Both the position numbers and the translations under genes were made by a program. A DNA stretch of 54,936 nt from Phycisphaerae bacterium. GTDB taxonomy: Bacteria > Planctomycetota > Phycisphaerae > UBA1845 > JAFGLZ01. Below are positions 35,701-43,152 of the stretch, piece after piece (within the stretch, counting starts at the first letter, position 1; every line of letters begins with the position of its first letter). The notes under the pieces were generated by a model. The model was not told the DNA's origin. It ran no database searches and was given only the letters and a program-made list of their open reading frames with translations. The stretch covers positions 1 through 54,936 of the forward strand of contig JAFGLZ010000112.1 in the NCBI GenBank assembly GCA_016927755.1, written 5' to 3'.

Positions 35701-36036
35701 GGCTTCCGCAACGAAGCGGTGGGCCAACAGCTCGATCTGGTCGACGTTGACGCAACCCTTGTAGAAGCGACGATCGCTCAGACGGCGCTGCCATCCGCCG
35801 AACCGAGGGGTATCCACCGCGCTGTCGCGCGGGACATGATCCAGGATCGGCTGGGGGTAGCCCTCGGCATAGATGTGTCCGAACTCGGAATCGACCAGCC
35901 CGGAGGCATCCGGAACGCACATGCTTTCCGAGGGGATCAAGATGAGATTACGGCGCTGACGCTCTGCCTCGCGCAGCCGGAGCTGTTCGATTCGCGAGGG
36001 GGCGTCCGACTCGTACCATCGTGCTACAGCGTCCAT
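32728..36036 (-). CDS. Serine hydroxymethyltransferase fused to a degenerate and a complete GcvT domain
   Basis: The chain has 1102 residues from the ATG at 36036, which has GGGAGAAAGG upstream. A longer frame to 36156 would run through the divergent promoter. Residues 1-440 are serine hydroxymethyltransferase, with LILIPSESMC, IYAEGYPQ and the PLP lysine Lys266 in TFTTHKTLCGPRG. Residues about 495-655 look like a worn GcvT/YgfZ-type folate fold: GDKARTGLQQVMTCNLADL, LGLMLDGRGAIRD, and KPYFIGQSALLRQ near its end. Residues about 680-1090 are a full aminomethyltransferase, with MVDFAGWDMPVQYPTGI, FDVSHMG, VVNAANAEEDWAWLQ (catalytic-type Asp805), GYTGE and PFFIGRTAYM. Together these catalyse one-carbon transfer between serine, glycine and tetrahydrofolate. 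The fusion could channel methylene-folate. The other glycine-cleavage subunits are not nearby. Confidence 0.9.
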   Translation of the reverse strand: MDAVARWYESDAPSRIEQLRLREAERQRRNLILIPSESMCVPDASGLVDSEFGHIYAEGYPQPILDHVPRDSAVDTPRFGGWQRRLSDRRFYKGCVNVDQIELLAHRFVAEAFAELEDSPKAVDILVNAQALSGAAANNAVFEALLRPGDVIMGMKLSHGGHLTHGSEFNLSGRHYRAASYGVDPITRRIDYVDVLRLARQHRPKLIIGGTSAYPWDIEWNRLREVADDVGAFLLADIAHLAGMVVAGVLNNPLPYAEVVTFTTHKTLCGPRGALILSKSPEIAQAIDAAVFPGLQGGPHMNTVAGIARLFELINQRREAFARFQRTIVRNTSTLAQELTSRGFELEYGGTNTHMLLVDLRKLACPGEPDVPIDGEIASRLLELAGVVVNKNTLPGDEVAGESSGIRMGMPWATQRGITREQITRLAEIVHLVLSNVHTTRVWVPGNMQRCRGRIDPDIIRRARSMTDEIVGELLDPPSACPPPALNIETAKRTCLIVRGDKARTGLQQVMTCNLADLRPEDPPRLGLMLDGRGAIRDKACVFALPDEGREQRLALVVEAERAPRIIQWLDALSDGYALIDADDLQAKIDGPMVIEDASTTDLAVLLDEGAEWQLNLLPSITEDSVGVNRVDFSGAGPVIDVSKPYFIGQSALLRQTESDPKLAWLLEEQDAPNMPYTCERPELPIRKTALNDLHRELGARMVDFAGWDMPVQYPTGIFAEHRAVRTAAGLFDVSHMGVFEITGWHATAFLDTVLAGCVSRLDPGTAGYNYLLYPDGRAMDDVYLYRLGRQEYLLVVNAANAEEDWAWLQAVNSRRVVIDQARPGGPLKRVEGSVELRNLRDAGADSLVDLAIQGPRSFDVLASLTDRDDAAPLKRLELNEFARIGLAGGKAIVARTGYTGELVGYEIFVHPDRAVTVFRDVLDKGRELGVLPCGLGARDSTRTEAGFPLFGHELEGLQAGTLTEADYGFVPRFHVPFFIGRTAYMRRVTPRRRKMARLAGSGRKSLRPGHLILDDRHQVAGVVTSFAFINEDYDFIVLGYVDVDLDISPGRSIKGLRATSAPDTPVDDAKTVELTALTRFPTPVERARWAEEYRQSMDTKR

Positions 36037-36059
36037 GAGCCTTTCTCCCGAGAGGGGGC

Positions 36060-36065
36060 ATATTA
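36060..36065 (-). promoter_or_regulatory. Candidate -10 box for the SHMT/GcvT operon
   Basis: TAATAT on the minus strand lies 24-29 bp before the ATG at 36036, so the leader would be about 18 nt. The -35 region is poor. This placement excludes the longer start at 36156. Confidence 0.4.
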
Positions 36066-36140
36066 TCCGGTCGACGTCGGCAATGCACGTCGATCGCGGT
36101 GATGATACGCCGGCTCTTCCGCATGTCGCCGACGGGTGCC

Positions 36141-36168
36141 TTGCACGGACGTCCAAGACCGATACGAT
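36141..36168 (+). promoter_or_regulatory. Promoter of nicotinate phosphoribosyltransferase gene
   Basis: TTGCAC (36141-36146) and TACGAT (36163-36168) are separated by 16 bp. Transcription would start near 36175, 19 nt before the chosen ATG. This rules out the ATG at 36167. Confidence 0.5.
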
Positions 36169-36193
36169 GGGAACGGCAACCAGGGAGTCACCG

Positions 36194-37564
36194 ATGCAGA
36201 CACCCCAATCCCTCTATCCCACGGACGACACCGTCGGCACGATGACCGACCTGTACCAGCTCACGATGGCCGCGGGATACTTCCATAACGGACTCCACGA
36301 GCGTCGGGCGTGCTTCGAGGCGTTCGTCCGAGGTCTGCCGCCCAACCGCAGCTATCTGATCGCCGCGGGTCTCGAACAGGTACTGCATTATCTGACAAAC
36401 CTGCGTTTTACCGACGAGCAGGTAGGCTGGTTGAAGGATCAGGCGCCGTTCCAGGGCATCTCACCCGCGTTCTTCGAGTACCTCCGACAGATGCGGTTCG
36501 CATGTGACGTTTGGGCCATGCCGGAGGGGAGCGTCTTCTTTCCGGGCGAGCCGATTCTCCGCATAACGGGGGATCTCATCCAGTCCCAGTTGGTCGAGAC
36601 GTATGTGCTGACTTGCCTGACGATCCAGGTCCTCGTGGCCAGCAAGGCCGCTCGGATCGTCTGGGCGGCTCGTGGCCGACCGGTGGTCGACTTCGGCGCC
36701 CGCCGCGCCCACGGCCCGATGGCCGGGCTCCTTGCGGCGCGGGCGGCCTTGATTGGCGGATGTGCGGGGACCAGCTTGGTGGAGGCCGCCAGACGCCTTG
36801 GTGTCAGGGCCGTCGGGACGCAGGCCCACAGTTGGGTGATGAGCTTCGAAGACGAGCAGGAGGCTTTCCTTCGGTACGCCGATCTGTTCGGCCCGCATAC
36901 GGTCTGCCTGATCGACACGTATGACACGATCGCGGGCGCTCGCAAGGCCGTTGCGGTGGGGAAGGATCTCAGCGGAGTCCGTCTGGACAGCGGCGACCTC
37001 GTCTCGCTCTCGAAGCAGGTGCGTCAGGTCCTCGACGAGGCCGGCCTGCGACACACCAAGATCGTGGCCAGCGGCGATCTGAACGAGTTTCGAATTGCCG
37101 AGCTGCTGGACCGCGGCGCGCCGATCGACCTGTTCGGCGTCGGGACGGAAATGGTGACCTCGCACGACGCACCGGCCCTTTCGCTCGTGTATAAGCTGGT
37201 GGAATCGGAGGACAAGGCAGGCGTCATGGCGCCGCGGATCAAGCAATCGGCCGCCAAGGCTACGCTCGCCGGCGCCAAGCAGGTGTACCGTCAGTACCAG
37301 GCGTCCGGGGCAATGACAGGCGATCTCCTCGCTCGAGATGGCGAACAAGCATCGGGAGCCCCCCTGCTCGCGCAGGTCATGCGCTGCGGCAAGTTGCAGA
37401 TGGCGGCCCCGGGCATCCAACGGCTTTCCGATCGAGCTAGGGACCAGATCGCCGCGCTCCCTCCAGAGCTTCGAGAATTGAGCAGTGCCGCCCCCTATTC
37501 AGTGACGGTCAGTGAGGCGCTCAGGTCGCTGCAGCCTAACGGCTCGGATCTATCCGTGGAATGA
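36194..37564 (+). CDS. pncB: Nicotinate phosphoribosyltransferase
   Basis: The 456-residue enzyme makes nicotinate mononucleotide from nicotinate and PRPP in the NAD salvage route, in the cytoplasm. The family opening DLYQLTMAAGYF, the ACFEAFVRGLPPNRSYLIAAG block, the FGARRAHGP segment and GTQAHSWVMSF are all present. The His in the last motif is the one that is phosphorylated in family members. VRLDSGDLVSLS, KIVASGDLNEFRI and DLFGVGTEMVTS are the phosphate-binding strands. The ATG at 36194 has GGGAG upstream and follows the predicted promoter, whereas upstream in-frame codons lie before the transcript start. It is divergent from the SHMT/GcvT gene and appears to be monocistronic. Confidence 0.95.
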   Translation: MQTPQSLYPTDDTVGTMTDLYQLTMAAGYFHNGLHERRACFEAFVRGLPPNRSYLIAAGLEQVLHYLTNLRFTDEQVGWLKDQAPFQGISPAFFEYLRQMRFACDVWAMPEGSVFFPGEPILRITGDLIQSQLVETYVLTCLTIQVLVASKAARIVWAARGRPVVDFGARRAHGPMAGLLAARAALIGGCAGTSLVEAARRLGVRAVGTQAHSWVMSFEDEQEAFLRYADLFGPHTVCLIDTYDTIAGARKAVAVGKDLSGVRLDSGDLVSLSKQVRQVLDEAGLRHTKIVASGDLNEFRIAELLDRGAPIDLFGVGTEMVTSHDAPALSLVYKLVESEDKAGVMAPRIKQSAAKATLAGAKQVYRQYQASGAMTGDLLARDGEQASGAPLLAQVMRCGKLQMAAPGIQRLSDRARDQIAALPPELRELSSAAPYSVTVSEALRSLQPNGSDLSVE

Positions 37565-37661
37565 AAGAACCGGCGGGACTTCCGCACAATCACCGTATCG
37601 CCGCTGCCGCAGGCGGAGAAGCGACACGTTCCCCTCACTTTGGCGATCCTGACAACCGGAG

Positions 37662-37775
37662 CTAGCCGAAGATCCAGACGAGGACGAGCAGCGCTCCGGT
37701 CAGGAACCACGTCAGTGACCACCGTCGAACGACGCCATTGCGCCTTCGGAAGTTGTGGGCCGCTTGTGCATCCAT
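37662..37775 (-). CDS. Possible 37-residue single-span membrane peptide
   Basis: The frame reads MDAQAAHNFRRRNGVVRRW then a hydrophobic stretch SLTWFLTGALLVLVWIFG up to the stop. A basic N-terminus followed by one helix is typical of small membrane proteins. No clear ribosome site precedes the ATG and no other support exists, so it could be chance. It lies in the gap after the nicotinate phosphoribosyltransferase gene. Confidence 0.25.
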   Translation of the reverse strand: MDAQAAHNFRRRNGVVRRWSLTWFLTGALLVLVWIFG

Positions 37776-37870
37776 GCCAGTCGAACCCAGCGAAACCAAT
37801 GGGAATCCTGACCACCCAGTCAAGGGGACTTTACCACAATATCTTGTGTCCCTGCAATCGGGAAACCTGA

Positions 37871-37987
37871 TATTCTGCGGATGAGCGGCCAGGCGGGCAT
37901 GGCCCTGGCCAAGCCCCCCCCCGCCGTCAAGGGCCCCTCCCGGCCCGGGGCATCCCTCCTGTGTGGACCCGGCCCGCATGGGGCCGG
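37871..37987 (+). promoter_or_regulatory. Candidate -10 and GC-rich hairpin leader before the zinc-ribbon gene
   Basis: TATTCT at 37871-37876 may serve as a -10 box. Two strong hairpins follow: GGCCAG (37887-37892) with CTGGCC (37905-37910), and CCGGCCC (37969-37975) with GGGCCGG (37981-37987) around GCATG. They end about 50 bp before the ATG. The structures may affect translation or may be only an effect of base composition. Confidence 0.3.
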
Positions 37988-38037
37988 TATGCTCTGGGGT
38001 GCCGAGGGGGACGTCGGCTTGGTGAGAGATCATGTAG

Positions 38038-38889
38038 ATGATGCGAATACCGTTGATCCCGGTCCTTGTCTGGCTTCTGTCGTCTGCAACCTGTGCGGGC
38101 GAGAACGGACGCATCGGCGGCACCGTGACGCCCGTTGAGAAGGTCACGTCGATCACGGCCGTCCCGAGGTCTCTCGACGTGACGTGCGCGTCCTGCAAAC
38201 GCAAGTTCACGGCCCGGGCCAACGCACCAGGCGGGACCATCAAGTGCAAGGCGTGCGGCAAGTCGCTGCCCGTCCCCGTGTATCCGGCCAAGATCGACAA
38301 GACGACCGGGTTGTTCGAGATCACCGGCGTCCCGCCTGGGCAGCGTTACGATCTGATTGTCGAAACGACGTCGGGACGTATCGAAGGCGTGGACCTGTCG
38401 CCGTTCGAGAGCGACCTGGAAAGGCTCCGCAAGGGACCGGCCCGAGTCAATCCCAGGGCGTTCTCCGCGGAAGATCGAGAGGCAGTCTCCGACCTGATCA
38501 CCAAGGCCAAGCAGTTCGAGAACTTCGTTCGTTGCCTCTACATCGCCGGCCACGGCGACAAGGCCACCGCACTGGTGGAGAAGGCCCGCGTCCAGGACGA
38601 CAAGACCGGCAAGTTCCACAGCGAGAAGGACAGCGAGGCGATTTGGCGCGTCGAGTTGTGGTACTTCCGCAAATGGTTCGGCGGTTGGGAGCGGGTCAGT
38701 AACGTCGAGGGCGTCTTGTATCGCCGGCGGATGCCACGGGGTCAGTACGACGCCATGAATTGGATCTTCGTTGACAAGCTGGGCGGGATCGAAGTCAGCG
38801 ACGCCGGCGCCAGCCGCCCCGTCACCATACAGATTCCGTCGAGACTCGATCCCAAGCTGGGGCGGGTCGCCGGCGCGGCATCACGGTAA
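38038..38889 (+). CDS. Exported zinc-ribbon protein of unknown function
   Basis: A 283-residue protein with a signal peptide (MMRIPLIPVLVWLLSSATCA). Residues about 48-75 hold a zinc ribbon, CASCKRKF then KCKACGKSL, i.e. two CxxC knuckles with a 17-residue spacer. A carboxypeptidase-regulatory-like strand set follows (PAKIDKTTGLFEITGVPPGQRYDLIVETTSG), which is a common beta-sandwich in exported proteins. The second half is helical and charged (EDREAVSDLITKAKQFENF). Two ATGs stand side by side, and I take the first. It is followed by the HEAT-repeat gene after 25 bp. No catalytic motif is visible and I do not recognise the family. Confidence 0.75.
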   Translation: MMRIPLIPVLVWLLSSATCAGENGRIGGTVTPVEKVTSITAVPRSLDVTCASCKRKFTARANAPGGTIKCKACGKSLPVPVYPAKIDKTTGLFEITGVPPGQRYDLIVETTSGRIEGVDLSPFESDLERLRKGPARVNPRAFSAEDREAVSDLITKAKQFENFVRCLYIAGHGDKATALVEKARVQDDKTGKFHSEKDSEAIWRVELWYFRKWFGGWERVSNVEGVLYRRRMPRGQYDAMNWIFVDKLGGIEVSDAGASRPVTIQIPSRLDPKLGRVAGAASR

Positions 38890-38914
38890 GGGTCTCCTCA
38901 CCCGCGTTGGGCTC

Positions 38915-39730
38915 ATGAAACGCATCATCATAGCGATGACAGTCGTCTGGGCGGTCGTGATGGGCCTGCTGCTGTTTCATCCCGGCGTCCGCGTTCGGTA
39001 TTGGGCTTGGCGGATGATGATGTCCGACCAGAGCGCGGTTCGGCGACACTTCGCCGCGCGGCTCGAATCACGACCCGCTCAATCGCTTGCCGTTGCCGGG
39101 CGGCTCCTGGATCATGACGATCGAGAGATCCGGGCCGTCGCGGTGGTCATCGCCGATGCGAGCCAGGAGCCGGCATCGCAGGGGGTGCTGCTCGAAGCGC
39201 TTCACGACGCAGACGCGAGCATTCGTGACGCGGCGGCGCTGGCGCTCGGTCGCCGGGGGGACGTCGAACTCGTCAGGGAACTGGCTCGTCTCGCCACGGA
39301 CGAGGATCCGCCCGTCGCCGCCGCGGCCGTGTTCGCGCTACAGCGTGACGCGGGGGGCCAAGCAGTCGAGGCCATTCTGGGCATCCTGAGCGACGCAGAC
39401 TCGGTGGAGGTTCGCGTGCAAGCGATCGAATCTCTGGGGTTGCTCGGAGTAGATCGCGCTCGACCGATTCTCACGGAGATGCTTGGGGATCGGCGATCCG
39501 TGACGAGCCCTCCGGCGAATGAACGGTGTCTCTGGCGCGGCCTCGCGGCGCAGCACGTGACGCTCGATCTTAGTGCGGGGCAATCGATTCCGTCATCCCA
39601 GGCCGGGGCCAAGAGGGTCGGCGACTATGCGGGCGAGGCCCTTCGACGACTTGATCGGGATTCCCGCGCGTCAACGCTTCCGGCAACAAGCCCTTCGCGG
39701 AAGCCCACGACCACTTCACGATCGCCTTGA
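38915..39730 (+). CDS. Membrane-anchored HEAT-repeat protein
   Basis: 271 residues from the ATG at 38915. A longer frame to 38771 overlaps the zinc-ribbon gene. An N-terminal helix, IIIAMTVVWAVVMGLLLF, anchors or exports it. Residues about 55-195 are HEAT repeats, each two helices with an Asp/Arg turn: LDHDDREIRAVAVVIADA, LHDADASIRDAAALALGRRG, ATDEDPPVAAAAVFALQ and LSDADSVEVRVQAIESLGLLG. These form a curved scaffold for protein contacts. The tail is Ser/Pro/Arg-rich. The gene is probably co-transcribed with the zinc-ribbon gene. It ends in a 15-bp overlap with the stop region of the convergent GlmU-like gene. The partner is unknown. Confidence 0.8.
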   Translation: MKRIIIAMTVVWAVVMGLLLFHPGVRVRYWAWRMMMSDQSAVRRHFAARLESRPAQSLAVAGRLLDHDDREIRAVAVVIADASQEPASQGVLLEALHDADASIRDAAALALGRRGDVELVRELARLATDEDPPVAAAAVFALQRDAGGQAVEAILGILSDADSVEVRVQAIESLGLLGVDRARPILTEMLGDRRSVTSPPANERCLWRGLAAQHVTLDLSAGQSIPSSQAGAKRVGDYAGEALRRLDRDSRASTLPATSPSRKPTTTSRSP

Positions 39731-41311
39731 TCCACGGGCGCTCCCGGATCCGGATCGCTCTCGGCCAGGCTTTGGCCGGGGGCGAACGGCGGATGTGTCC
39801 GCATCGTCCTCGAGACCTGATTGGGTGTCCAGGGGGACGATCGAGTCGATCCCCTCTGCGAGCGGGAGATAGAACCGGATCGGCTGAATCACCCCGTCGG
39901 GTCGCTCGATCCGGTGGATCAGCTTCCGGATCAGCACCGAGTGCAGGATGCTGACGTCAGGTTCGATCTGGCAGCCGAAGATGTACGTCGTTCCCTTGAC
40001 GGTTACATTGTGGTCGATGACAACCGGGTATTCGTCGCTACCGGTGACGATGACGTTCGACTCGATCCGGACGTTGTCGCCGATGGTAACGTTGCCCTTA
40101 ACCATGTCTCCGTGCATGATCGCGCAGTTGTCGCCGATCGCGATCTTCTGGTGCGAGTAGCAGGTGAGCATGGCGCTGTTCCCGACCTCGACGTTCCGAC
40201 CGAAATGAACGTTTCCGTCGATCGTAGCGTCGCGTCCGATCACGACGCCGTAGTTGAGCTTGGCGCCTTTGTGGATTCGCGCGCCGACGTCAACGACGAT
40301 GTCCAGAGGTCTCCCCTTGCGGTCTTTCCTGATCAGGTCCTCGACGACCTCGTCGGCGATGAAGAAGTTGTCCTCGTCGCGGATCGTGATGATATCGCTG
40401 AGGCGTTCGTAGACGCGCTGGCGAGCGATCCGCTCCATTTGCTTGAGGACGGTCTTGTTGTTGAAGCCGAGCGAGACCGCGTTGTCCTTGGCCACGTGCG
40501 CCACGACGCTCAAGCCGCTGTTGACGAAGATGGTGATGAGATCCGTCAGGTAGACCTCGCCCTGGACGTTGTCGGTGCCGATCTGATAGAGGTACTTGAG
40601 CAACGGGGCCGCGCGGTAGATGAAGACGCCCGTGTTGAACTCCCGCGTCTCGAGCAACTCCCGGCGACCGTAGGCGTATTCCCGCCCGTTGTAGCGGAAC
40701 GTCCAGGTCGCCCGTGGCTTCATCTTGACGATATCCTTGAACTCGACGATGCCCAGGATCTTGCCGCGCTCGGGCGAATCGTCCGGGGCGCGCACGATCC
40801 GGCCGAAGTAGTTGGATTCCGGGTCTCCGTCGTACCGTCCCGTGAGGACACCCATGTCGGCTCGCTGCTTCTGGAAGGTCTTGCACAGACTCCGCACGGC
40901 TGTCGCGTTGAGGAGTCCGACGTCGCCGGGACTGACCAGGACGCTGCCCGTGAAGCGCTTTCGCCCCAAGTGCCGCATCGCGGCCTGAACGGCATGACCG
41001 GTTCCCCGCTGTTCGGCCTGGTAGGCGAACACGGTATGGCGTCGGCGGCCGACCGCCTTGGCCACGTCGACCGCCTTGACGCCCGTGACGATGATCAGGT
41101 TGTCCGTGCGCAGTCCCTGACACACGGCCTTGCTGACGCGCTGGACCGTCGGCACTCCCCAGATCTCATGCAACATCTTCGAGGTTTCGCTCTTGATTCG
41201 CTTCCCGTGACCGGCGGCCAGGACGATGCCAATGGCCGGGGCACGCAGGTTCAGTCCATCGGAGAGGTCGGCTAGCACGGTCTCAACGGCCTCAACGTCA
41301 TGATTCTCCAT
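39716..41311 (-). CDS. GlmU-like nucleotidyltransferase with left-handed beta-helix
   Basis: The 531-residue protein opens with the UDP-HexNAc pyrophosphorylase signature in a variant form, GIVLAAGHGKRIKSETSKMLHEIWG (about 27-51). QAEQRGTGHAVQAAM and VLVSPGDVGLLN follow, and NFFIADEV marks the domain end. Hexapeptide repeats (about 350-475) read VVIGRDATIDGNVHFGRNVE, then a stretch of longer coils and LIRKLIHRIERP. I see none of the usual GlmU acetyltransferase active-site residues, and the tail is Arg/Ser-rich. It may produce a nucleotide sugar other than UDP-GlcNAc, or only the uridylyl reaction. It has its own promoter at 41369-41397 and a ribosome site, AAGGAG, somewhat far from the ATG. 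Confidence 0.85.
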   Translation of the reverse strand: MENHDVEAVETVLADLSDGLNLRAPAIGIVLAAGHGKRIKSETSKMLHEIWGVPTVQRVSKAVCQGLRTDNLIIVTGVKAVDVAKAVGRRRHTVFAYQAEQRGTGHAVQAAMRHLGRKRFTGSVLVSPGDVGLLNATAVRSLCKTFQKQRADMGVLTGRYDGDPESNYFGRIVRAPDDSPERGKILGIVEFKDIVKMKPRATWTFRYNGREYAYGRRELLETREFNTGVFIYRAAPLLKYLYQIGTDNVQGEVYLTDLITIFVNSGLSVVAHVAKDNAVSLGFNNKTVLKQMERIARQRVYERLSDIITIRDEDNFFIADEVVEDLIRKDRKGRPLDIVVDVGARIHKGAKLNYGVVIGRDATIDGNVHFGRNVEVGNSAMLTCYSHQKIAIGDNCAIMHGDMVKGNVTIGDNVRIESNVIVTGSDEYPVVIDHNVTVKGTTYIFGCQIEPDVSILHSVLIRKLIHRIERPDGVIQPIRFYLPLAEGIDSIVPLDTQSGLEDDADTSAVRPRPKPGRERSGSGSARGSRRS

Positions 41312-41368
41312 GTTCCAGGTGACTCCTTGCTCGACGTTTGGACAGAGATGGAGGGCTCCAACCCGACA

Positions 41369-41397
41369 TACTTACCATTGCCGGGGTCCGATGACAA
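41369..41397 (-). promoter_or_regulatory. Promoter of the GlmU-like gene
   Basis: On the minus strand TTGTCA (41397-41392) and TAAGTA (41374-41369) are 17 bp apart. The start near 41362 gives a leader of about 50 nt. The remainder of 41398-41671 has a short GGGCA/TGCCC-rich stretch but no gene that I can support. Confidence 0.6.
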
Positions 41398-41671
41398 CGC
41401 CTGCCTGGCTGGCCCTTGCCGCGAGATTGAGAGGCCCTTGGCCTCATGTGACCGGATGAAGTCCGACACTTAGGTCACTGAGACCATTTATTCCCTTCAC
41501 GGTTCCCTTGAGGATCTTCACCGGTAGACTAAGGCGTGTAATGGGTTAACTCGTATGCCCGGACCGGGGGGCGGGCAGTCTTGCCTAGCCCCGTCGCTTT
41601 TCGCACCCTCCACACCTCTGAAGCAGGCAAGGATGCCCGCGTTACACGAAAGTCCGTGACCGATATCGGCG

Positions 41672-42448
41672 CTAGCCGGGATTGGATACGCGAGTGAGCG
41701 AGGCGCCGTCGGCGTCGTCGATCTCGATCCCGGGCGGACTCATCTGTCTTTGCTCGAGCAGCGCGGCCACGCGCTGGCGGAGGACTTCCTGAATCGCGTG
41801 CGGCTTCTTGTGCGCGTCGAGCGTGATGAAGCCGAATTCCTTGGACATCTTGTCGAACTCGCGGACCAGCCGACTCTGATACTTCTTGAAGCTGTCGTAG
41901 AGGTCGGCGCCGAGGTTCAGGTCCATGCCGGACTCCCAGTAATTCATCCGGTCGCACGAGAGAACCCGCCGGATCAGGGCAGGCACGCTCAGCCGGAGAT
42001 AGAAGACGACATCGGGCACGAGGGCGAAGCCGAACAGGTCCCGGACGTAGTCCGGACCGACACCCCGGACGATCGCCCGCGCGAAGGCGGTGTAGACATA
42101 GCGGTCGCCCAGAACGATGAAGCCGTTTCGCAGTGCGGGGAGGATCTGGTATTCCTGCCGGTCAGCGAAGTCCGTGGCGTACATGAGGGTGTGGGTGATT
42201 CGAGTGAGGTTGTGCCCCTTCTTGGCCTCGGTGAGGGCGTTGCCGATGAGCTTGCTCCGCGTCCATCCCGTCTCGATGACGCCGTAGCCCTGGACCTCGA
42301 GCCACTCCCTCAGGAGGGTGACCTGTGTGGACCGCCCGACGCCGTCGGTTCCCTCGACAACGATGAGCATACCCGGCCACGGGCCGCTGGGAAGGTACGG
42401 AAGCCCCTCGCCGAAGAATTGTTTGCCGTCCGATGCCTTCTTTCTCAT
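41672..42448 (-). CDS. Thymidylate-kinase-like P-loop protein with altered Walker A
   Basis: The 258-residue protein has the fold of dTMP kinases. The P-loop is EGTDGVGRSTQ (32-42): the lysine that binds ATP phosphates in the family is Arg39. The DR motif reads GDRYVYTAFARAIVRG, whereas genuine dTMP kinases have DRYxxSxxAYQ, so the nucleotide pocket is changed. A lid-like Arg-rich segment follows (LRLSVPALIRRVLSCDR). The C-terminal 30 residues are an extension. Its ATG overlaps the stop of its paralogue upstream (ATGA). It may be inactive, act as a partner of that paralogue, or use another phosphate donor or acceptor. A housekeeping dTMP kinase is unlikely. Confidence 0.8.
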   Translation of the reverse strand: MRKKASDGKQFFGEGLPYLPSGPWPGMLIVVEGTDGVGRSTQVTLLREWLEVQGYGVIETGWTRSKLIGNALTEAKKGHNLTRITHTLMYATDFADRQEYQILPALRNGFIVLGDRYVYTAFARAIVRGVGPDYVRDLFGFALVPDVVFYLRLSVPALIRRVLSCDRMNYWESGMDLNLGADLYDSFKKYQSRLVREFDKMSKEFGFITLDAHKKPHAIQEVLRQRVAALLEQRQMSPPGIEIDDADGASLTRVSNPG

Positions 42449-43152
42449 ATCGCCACCGCCCGTGGTTTCTTGTAGTCCTCGAGAACGTTGTCAATGGCCT
42501 GACGAACGACGCGTTGCTGCTCTGTGATGCTCTTGGCGGCGTCGACGACGGTCAGGCCGTATTCATCCACCATCTTGGCGTATTCGCGGAGGATGCGTCC
42601 CTGGAAGATGCCGAAGCTCTCGACGGTGTCGTTCGAGAGCCCCATGTCCATGCCGGCCTCATAGGTCTTGATGGCGGCGCGGCTGTTGACGATTCGGTCG
42701 ATGGCCGTGTCGATGGGCACGCGGAAGTAGAACGCCAGGTCGGGTTTGACGGCGAAGCGATAGACCTTTCGGACCCACTTGGGATCGCATCCTCGAACGA
42801 CATCTCGCCCGAAGGCCGTGAAGACGTACCGGTCGGCCAGTACGATCATGCCCGCCTTGAGCGGCGGGATGATGCTGTAGACGAGCCGGTGGGCGAAGTC
42901 GGTCGCGTGGAGGAGGCAGAAGGTTGTGGGAGTGAGCACCATCTTCTTCTTGCCCTTCTTGGTGACGGCCTTGACGAGATCGGCCGAGTTCCATTCCGTG
43001 AAGAAGACGGTGTGGCCGATCGACTCGAGCCATCGGTGGGCGAGCTGGAGTTGCGTGCTCTTGCCGCTGCCGTCGATGCCCTCGACGACGATGAGCTTGC
43101 CCGGAAACGGATGGGGTTTGTCGAGGTGGATTTCATTCCTGCCGCTTAACAT
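42445..43152 (-). CDS. Thymidylate-kinase-like P-loop protein
   Basis: The 235-residue paralogue of the next gene keeps a normal Walker A, EGIDGSGKSTQ (with Lys31). The DR motif is LADRYVFTAFGRDVVRG, again without the AYQ of dTMP kinases. A third block reads FAVKPDLAFYFRVPIDTAIDRI. The ATG at 43152 has CAGGAA about nine bases upstream and overlaps the HD gene's stop by 7 bp. A longer frame to 43251 would run deep into the HD gene. Together with the second kinase and the HD protein it makes a tightly packed operon. The probable role is phosphoryl transfer. The link to polyphosphate is only from context. Confidence 0.82.
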   Translation of the reverse strand: MLSGRNEIHLDKPHPFPGKLIVVEGIDGSGKSTQLQLAHRWLESIGHTVFFTEWNSADLVKAVTKKGKKKMVLTPTTFCLLHATDFAHRLVYSIIPPLKAGMIVLADRYVFTAFGRDVVRGCDPKWVRKVYRFAVKPDLAFYFRVPIDTAIDRIVNSRAAIKTYEAGMDMGLSNDTVESFGIFQGRILREYAKMVDEYGLTVVDAAKSITEQQRVVRQAIDNVLEDYKKPRAVAI

